Positions 1 to 9,093 are shown, counted from the stretch's first letter. The stretch is DNA of 64,000 nt from Pseudomonadota bacterium (GCA_039193195.1 JBCCWS010000002.1:372001-436000); one strand, 5' to 3'. Notes: generated by a model not told the origin, from the letters alone. Made by a program: numbers and translations.

Positions 1-761
1 AGGTCCTCGACTTCCTGCAGCGACACTTCGATGAATTGCGGTACATCGGCGGTCAGGTCAGCGTAAATCACGGCGCCGCCGCCTTCGCTTGTGCAGAACA
101 CCTGCTCCACGTCCACGAGCCGAATGGTCACGGCCAGCGAATCTGTCGAGCGCACGAAAAAACGCACGAGGAAGTCGAAGCCAAGGCCCGTGTTGCGGAC
201 GTCTTCAAGGACGCAGAAACCGGGAGAGCCGGTGACGTCGGCGGTGGGAATGCCGGTGCGCACGAACTGACCGAACGTGGGGCTTAGGACGGGCACGTTG
301 AACTCGTCGATATCGATCACGCCAAACACTTGGGCGTCCTGCTTGCCGTCGCCGCCGACGAACAGATCGCTGCCATCGCCGGGTGCCCAAATGTTGGTGT
401 CGTTGCCCAGGCCGCCGCGGATGATGTCGCGGTTACCGAAGCCTTCCGGGTCGAACTGCTCGACGCCACCGATGGTGATATCGTTGCCGGGCCCGCCTTC
501 GATTACATCATCGCCCGATAGACCTATCAGCACGTCGCAGCCACCGCGGCCATCGAGCATATCCGCGTTGTCGAGACTCTGGTTGGGCGGTGCTTCCACG
601 ATCTGGATGATCGGGTTGTTCACGTTGTCATCGTCCTGACCGATGAGCACGTCGGGGCGGCCGTCACAGCCATCGCCTAGGCCCTGCAGGTTAGCGGCAA
701 AGCCAGCGTTGGCAGACAAGGCAGCCGCGAGGGCAATAGCGAGAATTGGGTGCTTGCGCAT
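1..761 (-). CDS. Secreted RTX-like calcium-binding protein (N-terminal part; runs off the window)
   Basis: The reading frame is open from an ATG at 761 to the window edge, giving 253 codons with no stop. A signal peptide is clear: charged MRKH, a hydrophobic Ala/Leu core, and a likely cut after GFAA. Residues about 30-140 hold Gly/Asp-rich motifs such as GLSGDD, GGPGND and GGLGND. These resemble the calcium-binding nonapeptide repeats of RTX/hemolysin-type proteins, here degenerate and interrupted. The part after about residue 150 has no motif I recognise. AGGAG lies about 9 bases upstream of the ATG. The protein is probably exported, but its C-terminus and its function cannot be judged from this window. 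RTX-like character is inferred from composition and short motifs only. Confidence 0.75.
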   Translation of the reverse strand, partial: MRKHPILAIALAAALSANAGFAANLQGLGDGCDGRPDVLIGQDDDNVNNPIIQIVEAPPNQSLDNADMLDGRGGCDVLIGLSGDDVIEGGPGNDITIGGVEQFDPEGFGNRDIIRGGLGNDTNIWAPGDGSDLFVGGDGKQDAQVFGVIDIDEFNVPVLSPTFGQFVRTGIPTADVTGSPGFCVLEDVRNTGLGFDFLVRFFVRSTDSLAVTIRLVDVEQVFCTSEGGGAVIYADLTADVPQFIEVSLQEVED

Positions 762-905
762 GGGGGACTCCTGGTTTTTCTGTGAGGGTCGGTGCCCCCA
801 CTGCTGTTCGCTGCAGGGGCACCTAGGGAGGATCAACACAACAACTGAGAGGAGCGGAGGGCTCGCTTGCCCTCATGCTGTTCTCGGGACGTAGGTTCCC
901 TTCGC

Positions 906-939
906 ACCGTGGAATGGTTCGTTGTATTTACCGTGGAAT
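906..939. repeat. 10-bp direct repeat in the intergenic region (two copies)
   Basis: ACCGTGGAAT occurs at 906-915 and again at 930-939, starting 24 bases apart. It lies in the 298-base gap between two divergent genes, about 150 bases upstream of the RTX-like gene and 120 bases upstream of the nuclease-kinase gene. It could be a paired regulator site. The rest of the gap (762-1059) shows no gene. No protein is assigned to this repeat. Confidence 0.3.
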
Positions 940-1059
940 CCCAAAACGGCCAGATGAGCGGCATTCGATAAGCGGTGAGGGCATTGCCGCGAGGCCCGGG
1001 ATGTGAGTGTTGCGCGCTATCATGGGCAGGTAACGCAAGCTCAAGGATGATCCGCGCTC

Positions 1060-2907
1060 ATGCTCTATCTGGTCGATGCCAGCATCTACGTGTTCCGTGC
1101 ATGGTTTTCCCTGCCCGATTCCATGACCGACCCTGCTGGTCGTCCGATCAACGCCCTCTACGGCTTCGCTCGCTTTCTCGGAGAGCTCCTGGCGACGGAA
1201 GCGCCAGGGAGTATCGGTGTGGCCTTCGACACCTCCCTCACTACCTCCTTTCGCAATGAGATTTACCCACCTTACAAGGCGAATAGGCCGCTTCCACCGC
1301 CTGAACTCGAGTACCAGTTCGCCCTGTGCCGTGAGCTGTGTCGCTTGCTGGGAGTGGCGGAGTTCGCGTCCGCGCGCTACGAGGCGGATGACATCATCGG
1401 CACGCTCGCCGCGTGGTCGCGGTTGCAGCAGACTCCCGTGGCCGTGGTGTCGGCGGATAAGGATCTGGCTCAGCTCCTTCGTGAGGGCGATGTGATGCTC
1501 GACCCAGCGCGTGAGCGACGGCTCGGGTATCGAGACATTGCCGCCGAGTACGGAGTGCGTCCCGAGCAGATCGCCGATCTGCTGGCCCTAATGGGGGATG
1601 CGGTGGACAACATTCCCGGCGTTCCGGGCATCGGCCGCAAGACCGCGATTTCCCTTCTTGGCGCCTTCGCCGATTTGGGGGAGATCTACGCGGATCTAGA
1701 TCGCATCGCCGGGCTTCAGCTGCGCGGCGCCGCGCGGGTCCAACGTCTCTTAACGGAGCACAGGGAACAGGCGTTTCTCGCCCGCGAACTGGCGACGATC
1801 GCTGAGGATGCCGATGTGGAAGCTGACGCTAGTCTCCTGCGTCGCCGCCATCCTGATCTAGAAGGGCTCGGCGCGTTCTACGACGCGCTCGGCGTGGGGG
1901 AAGTGCTGCGCAAACAGGCCTCCAGCATAGCCTGCGCGATCACCGATGAGATCCCGACCGCGCGGCGGCCGGCGGCGGCGTCCACGCCGGCGACCTTGCC
2001 GCTGTTTCGCCCAGTGACCGCGGACGGCCCAGCGGACTGGTACGCCATCGCCGATACGGTGCGTGAGGACGGCGGGCCTGCTCTCTTTCCAGAAGATGTC
2101 ACGCCCGTGTCAGGCGGCTGCATTCACGGCACCTTCCGCGTGCGCGGGGAGCAGGGTTGGTACTTCGTGAAGCGCAACGATGCAAAGCAACTGCCGGTAC
2201 TGCGCGCAGAAACGCAGGGTTTGCGTGCCCTGCACGATGCGGATGTGGTGCGAGTGCCAACCCCCTTGCGTTGCGGTGTTGCGGGCGAGGCGGCCTACCT
2301 AGTGATGGAGTGGATCGACTTCGGCAAGCTGCAAAAGTCCGGTGCTCGCCAGCTAGGTAATTCGTTGGTTGCGCTGCATCGTAAGCAGTGTGATCGCTTC
2401 GGATGGCACGAGCCGAACTACCTTGGCGCCACCGTGCAGCGCAACAGCTGGTATCGGGATTGGACGGAGTTCTTCGCGGACTGTCGCTTGGGGCCGCAGC
2501 TGCGCCTGGCCTACGACAACGGCTATCGCGGTCGACTGTACGTAGACGGTGAACGACTGTTGACCCGTCTGGATGCCTTCTTCGCCGGCCATAAGCCTGC
2601 GCCTTCTCTGCTCCACGGGGATTTGTGGGCAGGCAACTGCGCGGCGGATAAGCAGGGTCGGCCCGTGCTGTTCGATCCGGCCGTCCACTACGGCGACCGC
2701 GAGTGCGACCTCGCGATGATGGCGCTCTTCGGCGGTTTTGATCGACGCTGCTTCGATAGCTACGAAGAGGTCTTGCCGCTCGGTGAGGGCGCACTGACGC
2801 GCCAAGCCCTCTACCAGGCCTACCACGTACTCAATCACCTAAACCTCTTCGGCGGCGGCTATCTGGCCCACGCGCAGCGACTCCTGCGGGACTGCCTCGA
2901 GGCCTGA
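1060..2907 (+). CDS. Fusion protein: 5'-3' exonuclease (Pol I N-domain/Xni type) + fructosamine kinase
   Basis: One uninterrupted 615-residue ORF carries two complete, unrelated domains. Residues 1 to about 290 are a 5'-3' exonuclease/flap endonuclease: LVDAS at the start, YEADDIIGTLA near 110, VSADKDLAQL near 130, then the helix-hairpin-helix stretch GDAVDNIPGVPGIGRKTA near 180. These supply the metal-binding acidic residues. A Pro/Ala/Thr-rich linker covers about 295-335. Residues about 340-615 are a fructosamine-3-kinase family domain with VSGGCIHGTF, YFVKRND, HGDLWAGN (catalytic loop) and FDPAVHYGDRECDLAM (metal-binding loop), ending YHVLNHLNLFGG as in stand-alone kinases. The kinase family phosphorylates ketosamine adducts of glycated amines, which triggers deglycation. 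Both domains are about full length with key residues kept. AAGGAT lies about 12 bases before the ATG. I know these as separate genes; the combined function is unknown. Confidence 0.9.
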   Translation: MLYLVDASIYVFRAWFSLPDSMTDPAGRPINALYGFARFLGELLATEAPGSIGVAFDTSLTTSFRNEIYPPYKANRPLPPPELEYQFALCRELCRLLGVAEFASARYEADDIIGTLAAWSRLQQTPVAVVSADKDLAQLLREGDVMLDPARERRLGYRDIAAEYGVRPEQIADLLALMGDAVDNIPGVPGIGRKTAISLLGAFADLGEIYADLDRIAGLQLRGAARVQRLLTEHREQAFLARELATIAEDADVEADASLLRRRHPDLEGLGAFYDALGVGEVLRKQASSIACAITDEIPTARRPAAASTPATLPLFRPVTADGPADWYAIADTVREDGGPALFPEDVTPVSGGCIHGTFRVRGEQGWYFVKRNDAKQLPVLRAETQGLRALHDADVVRVPTPLRCGVAGEAAYLVMEWIDFGKLQKSGARQLGNSLVALHRKQCDRFGWHEPNYLGATVQRNSWYRDWTEFFADCRLGPQLRLAYDNGYRGRLYVDGERLLTRLDAFFAGHKPAPSLLHGDLWAGNCAADKQGRPVLFDPAVHYGDRECDLAMMALFGGFDRRCFDSYEEVLPLGEGALTRQALYQAYHVLNHLNLFGGGYLAHAQRLLRDCLEA

Positions 2908-3006
2908 GTCGGGCACGGTTCACACGCAGGGGCCCCCTGCGCCCGCTGTGCTCCAGTTCCGGGGAAAGCGGCCGACTAGGATGACAGGCCGGTCCGGACA
3001 AGTCCC

Positions 3007-6000
3007 TTGCGCTCGCTTAACGCCTCCCTACTTATGTCTTTGCTCTGCCTGCTCATGGGGCTGCCCGCGCGGAGCATGGATCTCGCCTTGGCGCCCGATC
3101 CACCCTTCCGGGTCTACACGGTGGCGGATGGGTTGAATCAACGCACGGTGCTCGAGGTGGCGCAGGACCAGGACGGCTACCTCTGGATTACCACCTTCGG
3201 TGGCCTGAACCGCTTCGACGGGCAGCGCCTCGAGTCGCTCACCACGCGCCAAGGGATGCGTCTGAATCAGGTGCAGTCTCTGCTAGTGGACGAGGGCAAG
3301 CATCTTTGGGTCGGCGATGTGGGTGGCGGCCTCACACTTCTGCGAGATGGCCAAGTCGTTCGTACGGTCGAGCCGCTTCAGGGACGACAAGGGGTCGTGC
3401 GAGCTCTCCTGCGGATCGGCGATATCCTGTACTACGGTTTGGATCCCGGTGGTCTCGCCAGCCTGGATCTGCGTGAACCTGGCGCCCAACCTGTCCCTCT
3501 GCCTAGCGCACCCTCCTCGGTGCTGCGCCTGGCCCAGGTGGACAACACGATCATCGCCCTTGCTCGCGATGGGCTCTATCGCCTCAGGCTCGATACAAAT
3601 GACGGGTTCGAGATGCTCCTCGAGACGGCTAGCGGCCTGCGCAGCGATCGCCCTGGGGAGGTGCTGGTCGGAAACGAGGATGGCCGCATCGGACACCTCC
3701 GCGACGGGCAGGTGCAGTGGCACGAGACTCACTATCCAGGTCGAGTGACGGAGTTCGGCTTCGATCAGCACGGCGATCTCGGGTGGGTGCTCATCGATGA
3801 GCGTACTTGGCTGGATGCACAGGATCCCGCTGACAGTTTCGCCTTGGAAGGTGCCGATGGCACCATGTTGTTCGATCACGAAGAAGTGCTTTGGATCCCG
3901 ACTCGGCACGGCCTAGCGAGATACCTAGGTGATCGCTTTCGGCACTACGGGCTGGAACTCGAGGGAGCGCGGCCTGAGGTGTTCGCTATCCAGCCCGGCA
4001 CGCAAGGTGATGTGTGGTTCGGTACCAACGACGGTCTCATTCATGTCGATCGGCAAGGGCGCATCGAGAACATCTCGAAGACCCTGGGAATCGAGCGCGC
4101 AGAGGTTCGCGGTGTGGCCATGTCGGCGGACGGGCAATCGCTTTGGGCCGGTCATGTGGGAGAGGAGTTCTACCATATAGACTTGCCCTCGCTAACGGCG
4201 ACGCCGGTCATCACCGGGGACTCTGTGGTAAGTACGGGCCTCGACATCGATCCCCAGGGTCGCGTGTGGATCGGGTCCTTTCGTGGTGCTCTGATCGCCC
4301 ACGATCCGAGCGAGGGAAGCTTGCGGCGCTACCCCCTTGGCGCAGGCGCTGCGGTCTACGGCATTGACAGCTCCCAGGCCGGCGAAGTGTGGTTCACGGC
4401 CAATCAACAGGGTTTGTATCGCCTCGACAGTCGACAGGCCAATAACGAGCCCGAGCTGATCGTCACTTCTGAGGACTTCGCTCGCGAATTCTTTACCCAA
4501 GTGGTGGTCGATCCCCACGCTGAGCCACGCACGGTATGGGTGGCGGCGGTAGAGGGCGGCGTGTTCCGTTGGACGGACGGCCGGCTGGAGCGCTTCAAGA
4601 TCGACGCGGCCCTAGGCGACTACACGGTGTACGCGTTACACCCGCTTGCCGATGGCACGGTAGTGCTCGCGACCAGTCGTGGCGCCTACCGCTTCGATCC
4701 AAACACGGGCGCGTTGGATCACTACACGGCCCTCGACGGCTTCGTCTCGCTCGAAGCAAAGGCACATGCTACCTACTTCGATGGGGATCACACGCTCTGG
4801 ATCGGCACCACCTCCGGGGTGACGGCGATGGATGTGCGCAAGCCCCCAGGGCGCGCGATCTCGCCGCGGCCCTTGATTTTGCGCCGACTCCTCGACGGCG
4901 AACTGCACGGCGACGATGGGACCGCGAAAGCCAGCAGAGGTAGCATTTTGGTGGACTTTAGCGCCATCTCGATGCGCCGCCCGGAGGGCATCGAGTACAG
5001 CTACTACCTCGATGGCCAAGATGAGCTCTGGAGCGAACCCACGCGCACCACCTCGATTGGCTACTCGAGTCTCGCGCCCGGTGAGTATCGATTTTCCGTG
5101 CGCGCTCGCTCGCCCGGCAGTGCGTGGAGCGATCCTGTGAGTTGGTCGTTCACCGTGCCGACGCCGTTCTGGCGAACCTATTGGTTCGCTGTCGTGATGA
5201 CTATCCTTACGGCGGGAATCGCCTGGGCGGCGGTGCAGCTGCGCCTGCGCTCGATCCAGAGTGCCAACGAGCGCCTGCGCCTGCTGGTCGCTCAGCGCAC
5301 CGCCTCGATCGATGCTGGGCGGCACGCGCTCGAGGCAGCGAACGGACACCTTAGTCAAGAGATCGAGGAGCGCCAGCGCGCAGATGCGGCTCGCGCCGAT
5401 ATCGAAGCCCGCTTCCGCCAGGCCTATCGCAACTCCCCGATCGGCATGGCGCTGGTGGATACGAAAGGCATCGCCTACGAGGCGAACCCTAAGATGAAGA
5501 CCTTATTCTGGCCGGACGCCACAGAGCAGGATGTCGAACCGCTGATTAGCGTGGTGGTCGAGGCTGATCGCACGGCCTTCATCCGACGCTTCGATGCGCT
5601 GCTGAATGACGGCGAGCGTCGATTCGACAGCATGGAGGTAGATTGCCTCTCCCACGCCGGTGACCTGCATCGCATCGACTTTCTCCTTTCCCCGGTGCGC
5701 AATGGACAGGATGTCATTCAGTATGTGGTGGTGCTGGCCCAGGACGTCACGCAAAGTCGGGCGATGACTCGCCAGCTCGAGTTCCAGGCTAGCTACGACG
5801 AGCTGACGGGGTTGCTCAACCGTCGCGCCTTCAAGGAGCGCCTTGCGGAGGTCAACTGTACGGTACCCGAGCAGCGCGCCTACCTGGTCTTTCTCGATCT
5901 CGATCAGTTCAAGGTGGTGAACGATACGTGCGGCCACGCGGCAGGAGATGAACTACTGCGCATGGTGGGGCAGCGCATCACCGACAGCGTGCGCAAGGAG

Positions 6001-7092
6001 GATGTCGTGGCCCGCCTCGGCGGCGATGAATTCGCCTTGATTCTGGTCGATTGCCCCGAGGACGTGGCGCTCGATCGCGCGGAGAAAATCCGGGTGGCCA
6101 TCCAGGATCTCGAGTTTCTATGGGAGTCAGATGTCTTCCGCATTGGGGCAAGCGTCGGGCTGGTGCCACTGGGCGGTTCGACGCACGATATCGACGAGCT
6201 GCAGCAGATCGCTGACGCGGCGTGCTACGCGGCGAAAGACGCAGGCCGAAATCGCATTCATCTGGTCTCAGGTAACGAAGATGCAGTACACGCGCGGCGC
6301 GGCGAGATGCGCTGGGTGCAGCGCCTCAACCAGGCGATCGATACCGATAGCTTCGTGCTTTACGGTCAGCGTATCGTACCCTTGAACGACATCGGTGCCG
6401 AGCGCATCGAAGTGCTTCTGCGCATGATCGATCGCTCCACGGGACGACTGATTCCGCCTGGCGCCTTCCTGCCGGCGGCGGAGCGCTACGGGCTGCAATC
6501 GAGGCTCGATCAGTGGGTGGTGAACCAAGTGATCGATATGCTCTCGGCGACCGAACTAGACGCCGAGGGAGGTTGCGAGCTCTGGGTGAACCTGTCCGGC
6601 GCGAGCGTTGGCGAGGAGGCCTTCTCACGGGCGCTCCTAGCACAAATGCAGGAGGCTGAGCTGCCGTCGGGTAGCCTGAACTTCGAGATCACGGAGACGG
6701 CGGTCATTCGCCAGATCGACGGTGCAACGGCATTGATCGAAGCTCTGCGGTGCATGGGCTCTAGCTTCGCCCTTGATGACTTCGGCAGCGGCTTGTCCTC
6801 CTTCGGCTATCTCAAGCGCCTACAGGTCGACTGCGTGAAGATCGATGGCCAGTTCGTGCGCGACATCACCACCGATCCCACGGACCGGATTTTCGTCAAG
6901 TCCATCATCGATATCGCGCACACCCTCAATATGCAGGCGGTGGCCGAGTTCGTTGAAGATGACGAGGTGCTTGCCATGGTGCAAGGCCTTGGCAGCGACT
7001 ACGCACAGGGCTTCGGCGTGCACCGTCCCCAGCCGCTGGATCAGCTGCTGGGGGTGAGCTTACCTGCGGCGAAGGCCAGCGATTCGGCGTGA
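3007..7092 (+). CDS. Sensor diguanylate cyclase/phosphodiesterase with periplasmic propeller (Reg_prop-Y_Y_Y-TM-PAS-GGDEF-EAL)
   Basis: This 1361-residue inner-membrane cyclic-di-GMP enzyme begins at TTG 3007. That start gives a signal peptide (MRSLNASLLMSLLCLLMGLPA); an ATG at 3034 would cut into it. Residues about 35-620 hold repeated propeller blades with motifs such as DGYLWITTFGGLNRFDG and VWFGTNDGLIHVD. Residues about 640-715 are a Y_Y_Y-type Ig fold. A membrane segment follows near 725-745, then a coiled coil and a PAS domain (about 800-920). The GGDEF domain has RLGGDEF intact and an RKED inhibitory site five residues upstream. The EAL domain reads EVLLR in place of EALLR and keeps NLSG, EITE, DDFGSG, KID and YAQGF, so both activities look possible. 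The propeller plus Y_Y_Y input is usual for hybrid histidine kinases (polysaccharide sensors), so the ligand may be a carbohydrate. The gene stands alone. Confidence 0.93.
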   Translation: MRSLNASLLMSLLCLLMGLPARSMDLALAPDPPFRVYTVADGLNQRTVLEVAQDQDGYLWITTFGGLNRFDGQRLESLTTRQGMRLNQVQSLLVDEGKHLWVGDVGGGLTLLRDGQVVRTVEPLQGRQGVVRALLRIGDILYYGLDPGGLASLDLREPGAQPVPLPSAPSSVLRLAQVDNTIIALARDGLYRLRLDTNDGFEMLLETASGLRSDRPGEVLVGNEDGRIGHLRDGQVQWHETHYPGRVTEFGFDQHGDLGWVLIDERTWLDAQDPADSFALEGADGTMLFDHEEVLWIPTRHGLARYLGDRFRHYGLELEGARPEVFAIQPGTQGDVWFGTNDGLIHVDRQGRIENISKTLGIERAEVRGVAMSADGQSLWAGHVGEEFYHIDLPSLTATPVITGDSVVSTGLDIDPQGRVWIGSFRGALIAHDPSEGSLRRYPLGAGAAVYGIDSSQAGEVWFTANQQGLYRLDSRQANNEPELIVTSEDFAREFFTQVVVDPHAEPRTVWVAAVEGGVFRWTDGRLERFKIDAALGDYTVYALHPLADGTVVLATSRGAYRFDPNTGALDHYTALDGFVSLEAKAHATYFDGDHTLWIGTTSGVTAMDVRKPPGRAISPRPLILRRLLDGELHGDDGTAKASRGSILVDFSAISMRRPEGIEYSYYLDGQDELWSEPTRTTSIGYSSLAPGEYRFSVRARSPGSAWSDPVSWSFTVPTPFWRTYWFAVVMTILTAGIAWAAVQLRLRSIQSANERLRLLVAQRTASIDAGRHALEAANGHLSQEIEERQRADAARADIEARFRQAYRNSPIGMALVDTKGIAYEANPKMKTLFWPDATEQDVEPLISVVVEADRTAFIRRFDALLNDGERRFDSMEVDCLSHAGDLHRIDFLLSPVRNGQDVIQYVVVLAQDVTQSRAMTRQLEFQASYDELTGLLNRRAFKERLAEVNCTVPEQRAYLVFLDLDQFKVVNDTCGHAAGDELLRMVGQRITDSVRKEDVVARLGGDEFALILVDCPEDVALDRAEKIRVAIQDLEFLWESDVFRIGASVGLVPLGGSTHDIDELQQIADAACYAAKDAGRNRIHLVSGNEDAVHARRGEMRWVQRLNQAIDTDSFVLYGQRIVPLNDIGAERIEVLLRMIDRSTGRLIPPGAFLPAAERYGLQSRLDQWVVNQVIDMLSATELDAEGGCELWVNLSGASVGEEAFSRALLAQMQEAELPSGSLNFEITETAVIRQIDGATALIEALRCMGSSFALDDFGSGLSSFGYLKRLQVDCVKIDGQFVRDITTDPTDRIFVKSIIDIAHTLNMQAVAEFVEDDEVLAMVQGLGSDYAQGFGVHRPQPLDQLLGVSLPAAKASDSA

Positions 7093-7099
7093 GACTCGC

Positions 7100-7984
7100 C
7101 TATCGTAAAGGCTTGGGATGTGCCAGCAGAAACTCGACGACACTCTGAGCGAAGGCTGGTTCGAAGCTAGGCACGTGACCCGTGCGCGGGCTCGACCAGA
7201 GCTCGACGGCAGAGTCAGTGCAGCCCTCGAACACCTGTCGCAACGTATCCAGCCCCGGCCGACGCTCCACGATATCGAGTAGTGGCAAGCGCACGCCGAT
7301 TTGCGCGTCGCAGCCGTTGATGGAAGCCCAGGTGTCGGCGGTGGTGCGGGCGGAGGGGTGGCAGGCGAGGCCCGGAATGCACCCACCGCCGTAGGGAATC
7401 GTGAAGTCGGCGGTGCCGTGGAACTGAACGACGCTCACCGGTTCGCTCGGCAGGCATCGCTCCACGTCCTCCCACTGCGCCCCGGCGAAGCTGAACACTG
7501 CAGCCACCCGATCCGCGTGATCGCACGCCATCCGGTGGCTCATGAAGCCGCCGTTCGAATGCCCCACCACGTAGACTCGACGGTCATCCGTAGGGTACGC
7601 CTCGGCGATCACCTCGATCAGGGCGCGCAGGTACGAGGAGTCGTCCGGGGCGACGCCGAAGAAGTCGCAGCAAGCGTCGGTGGCGTTCCAGTAGCGCAGG
7701 CCTGCCAGATCTTCCATGCCGTCGGGAATCGCCACCATCACGCCCTGCGCGTCGGTCTGTGGAAGCAGGCCAAAATAGGCTTGTTGACCCACCGCGTCAC
7801 CGCTGTAGCCGTGCAGATTGAGGATCAGCGGCAGTGGCGTGCTGCCATCGAAGGCGGGCGGCAAGTGCAGGGTGACGAGCCCGCGGCCTGCATCGACGCT
7901 TACCTCCGACTGCGCCCGGGCAAGAGGAACGACGAAGAGCATCAGGGCGGCGAAAGCTAGGGCGGCGGTGATTCTGTCGAGCAT
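7100..7984 (-). CDS. Secreted alpha/beta-hydrolase of the PHB depolymerase/feruloyl esterase (LpqC-like) family
   Basis: This 294-residue protein has a signal peptide (hydrophobic core AALAFAALMLFVVPLA, cut near ARA-Q). The family pattern LILNLHGY is followed by YWNATDACCDFFGV and the nucleophile elbow VGHSNGGFMSHRMAC around residue 143. VVQFHGTADFTIPYGGG near 190 carries the catalytic Asp, and a late RTGHVPS likely supplies the His. The family hydrolyses ester bonds of short polyhydroxyalkanoates or aromatic plant-wall esters outside the cytoplasm; the substrate cannot be told from sequence. Its 3' end is seven bases from the end of the convergent cyclic-di-GMP gene. Confidence 0.88.
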   Translation of the reverse strand: MLDRITAALAFAALMLFVVPLARAQSEVSVDAGRGLVTLHLPPAFDGSTPLPLILNLHGYSGDAVGQQAYFGLLPQTDAQGVMVAIPDGMEDLAGLRYWNATDACCDFFGVAPDDSSYLRALIEVIAEAYPTDDRRVYVVGHSNGGFMSHRMACDHADRVAAVFSFAGAQWEDVERCLPSEPVSVVQFHGTADFTIPYGGGCIPGLACHPSARTTADTWASINGCDAQIGVRLPLLDIVERRPGLDTLRQVFEGCTDSAVELWSSPRTGHVPSFEPAFAQSVVEFLLAHPKPLR

Positions 7985-8459
7985 TGGGCTGCGCTTCCGT
8001 GTGCGGTTAAATCGGCGAAGCCGTCGCCGTCAGCGGTGAGAGTATGCGGCTTCAAGACTCTCGAATTTACCACCCACAGTGTGCGCGGGTCGCCCCCAAC
8101 GCTAGTTTGGCGTTGGTCATAAGTCATCGTCGCATCATGCGATATCGATCGCAGTCCCGCTCTTGCACCGGCGGTCAGGCAACGAGGGATAGATACCTGC
8201 GGACTGGCCATGACCATGCAGGAATCGGTCGGTTCACCTAGTTGATACTATCGGTTTGCGGCTTCGGGAGTCGCGTCGCTCGGCTTCGCACAATGCGTGC
8301 GATACGCGAACGGGAATCGCACGGTTCATGCGCTCGCCAGTCGGACTCGGGTCGCCGACTCCGCGCTCGATTGGGTTGATCTTCAAGGCAACCCAACGTT
8401 TGCTCGGCGGCGTCTGACCAATCGGTCAGACGCCGCGTGAGGTCGTAGCTGCGCAGTGC
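7985..8459. other. 475-base intergenic stretch without a supported gene
   Basis: It lies upstream of the secreted esterase and downstream of ogt, both on the minus strand. Small ORFs here have no recognisable domain and atypical composition. It holds several short inverted repeats, for example GTGCGAT at 8297-8303 paired with ATCGCAC at 8316-8322, and the strong hairpin listed separately at 8407-8436. It probably contains the esterase promoter, but I cannot point to clear -35/-10 boxes. Confidence 0.5.
8407..8436 (-). terminator. Perfect 13-bp stem, 4-base loop hairpin downstream of ogt
   Basis: GCGGCGTCTGACC (8407-8419) is followed by AATC and then its exact reverse complement (8424-8436). 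It begins 24 bases after the ogt stop in the direction of ogt transcription. No U-tract follows on either strand, so it is not a classic intrinsic terminator. It may act as a 3' mRNA-stabilising hairpin, a factor-assisted terminator or a protein site. Confidence 0.4.
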
Positions 8460-9044
8460 CTAGAAGATGGGCAGCTGCCGGTCCCTCGGTTCGTGGTCGA
8501 TGAACTCCGCCCCCTCGTGCGCGAGCAACCAGCGCTTGCGTAAGAGCCCGCCCCCAAAACCCGTAAGCTGGCGGTCTGCCCCGATCACCCGATGGCAGGG
8601 AATGATGATCGGGATCGGATTGCGCCCGTTGGCGCCGCCCACGGGGCGTGCGTGGGCCTTTGGGCTCAAGGCATCTGCCATCTGGGCGTAGCTCCACGTC
8701 TCGCCGTAGGGGATCCGCTGCAGCAGCGCCCACACGCGCTGCTGGAACGCGGTGCCGGCTGGGGCCAGGGCTATCCCGTCGAATTCTCTGCGCTCCCCGG
8801 CGAAGTACTCGCGTAGCTGTGTGATCACTCGGCGCAGCGGCGCGAAGGACGGGTCTGCTGATGCCATCGTCGAGGACGGATCCTCGCGGCCTTCGAAGGC
8901 GATACGCAATAGCGACCCCGAGGCATCGATGACAAGCGCCAACTCGCCCACGGGGGACTCCATGGTGGCGGCACGCGCCGTGGCCGGGTATGGCGCCGTG
9001 GGTGCGCCGGATGCGCGATCAGGCACCATGGGTTCTGTGCTCAT
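8460..9044 (-). CDS. ogt: Methylated-DNA-[protein]-cysteine S-methyltransferase
   Basis: This enzyme repairs O6-methylguanine (and O4-methylthymine) in DNA by one-step transfer of the methyl group to its own cysteine. The active-site motif is PCHRVIG, preceded by GGANGRNPIPII and followed by LTGFGGGLLRKRWLLAHEG. GTAFQQRVWALLQRIPYGETWSYAQMA is the DNA-binding helix-turn-helix region. I chose ATG 9044 (194 residues) because AGGAGGAGG lies upstream; a longer ORF from 9146 adds a low-complexity Arg-rich stretch unlike the family. An ATG at residue 28 (MESPVGEL) is also possible and matches the usual family start. The next gene upstream is an alkA-like glycosylase on the same strand, which fits an alkylation-repair pair. 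Confidence 0.93.
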   Translation of the reverse strand: MSTEPMVPDRASGAPTAPYPATARAATMESPVGELALVIDASGSLLRIAFEGREDPSSTMASADPSFAPLRRVITQLREYFAGERREFDGIALAPAGTAFQQRVWALLQRIPYGETWSYAQMADALSPKAHARPVGGANGRNPIPIIIPCHRVIGADRQLTGFGGGLLRKRWLLAHEGAEFIDHEPRDRQLPIF

Positions 9045-9093
9045 TTTTCGACCGCCCCTCCTCCTACCGCCGGCGGTTAAGTTGCGCCAGGCC

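Noticed and set aside
2099-2794. 231-codon minus-strand ORF inside the fructosamine kinase domain
   Set aside because: It is an antisense shadow of a high-G+C gene: Arg/Pro/His-rich composition and no motif, while the plus strand carries a complete kinase.
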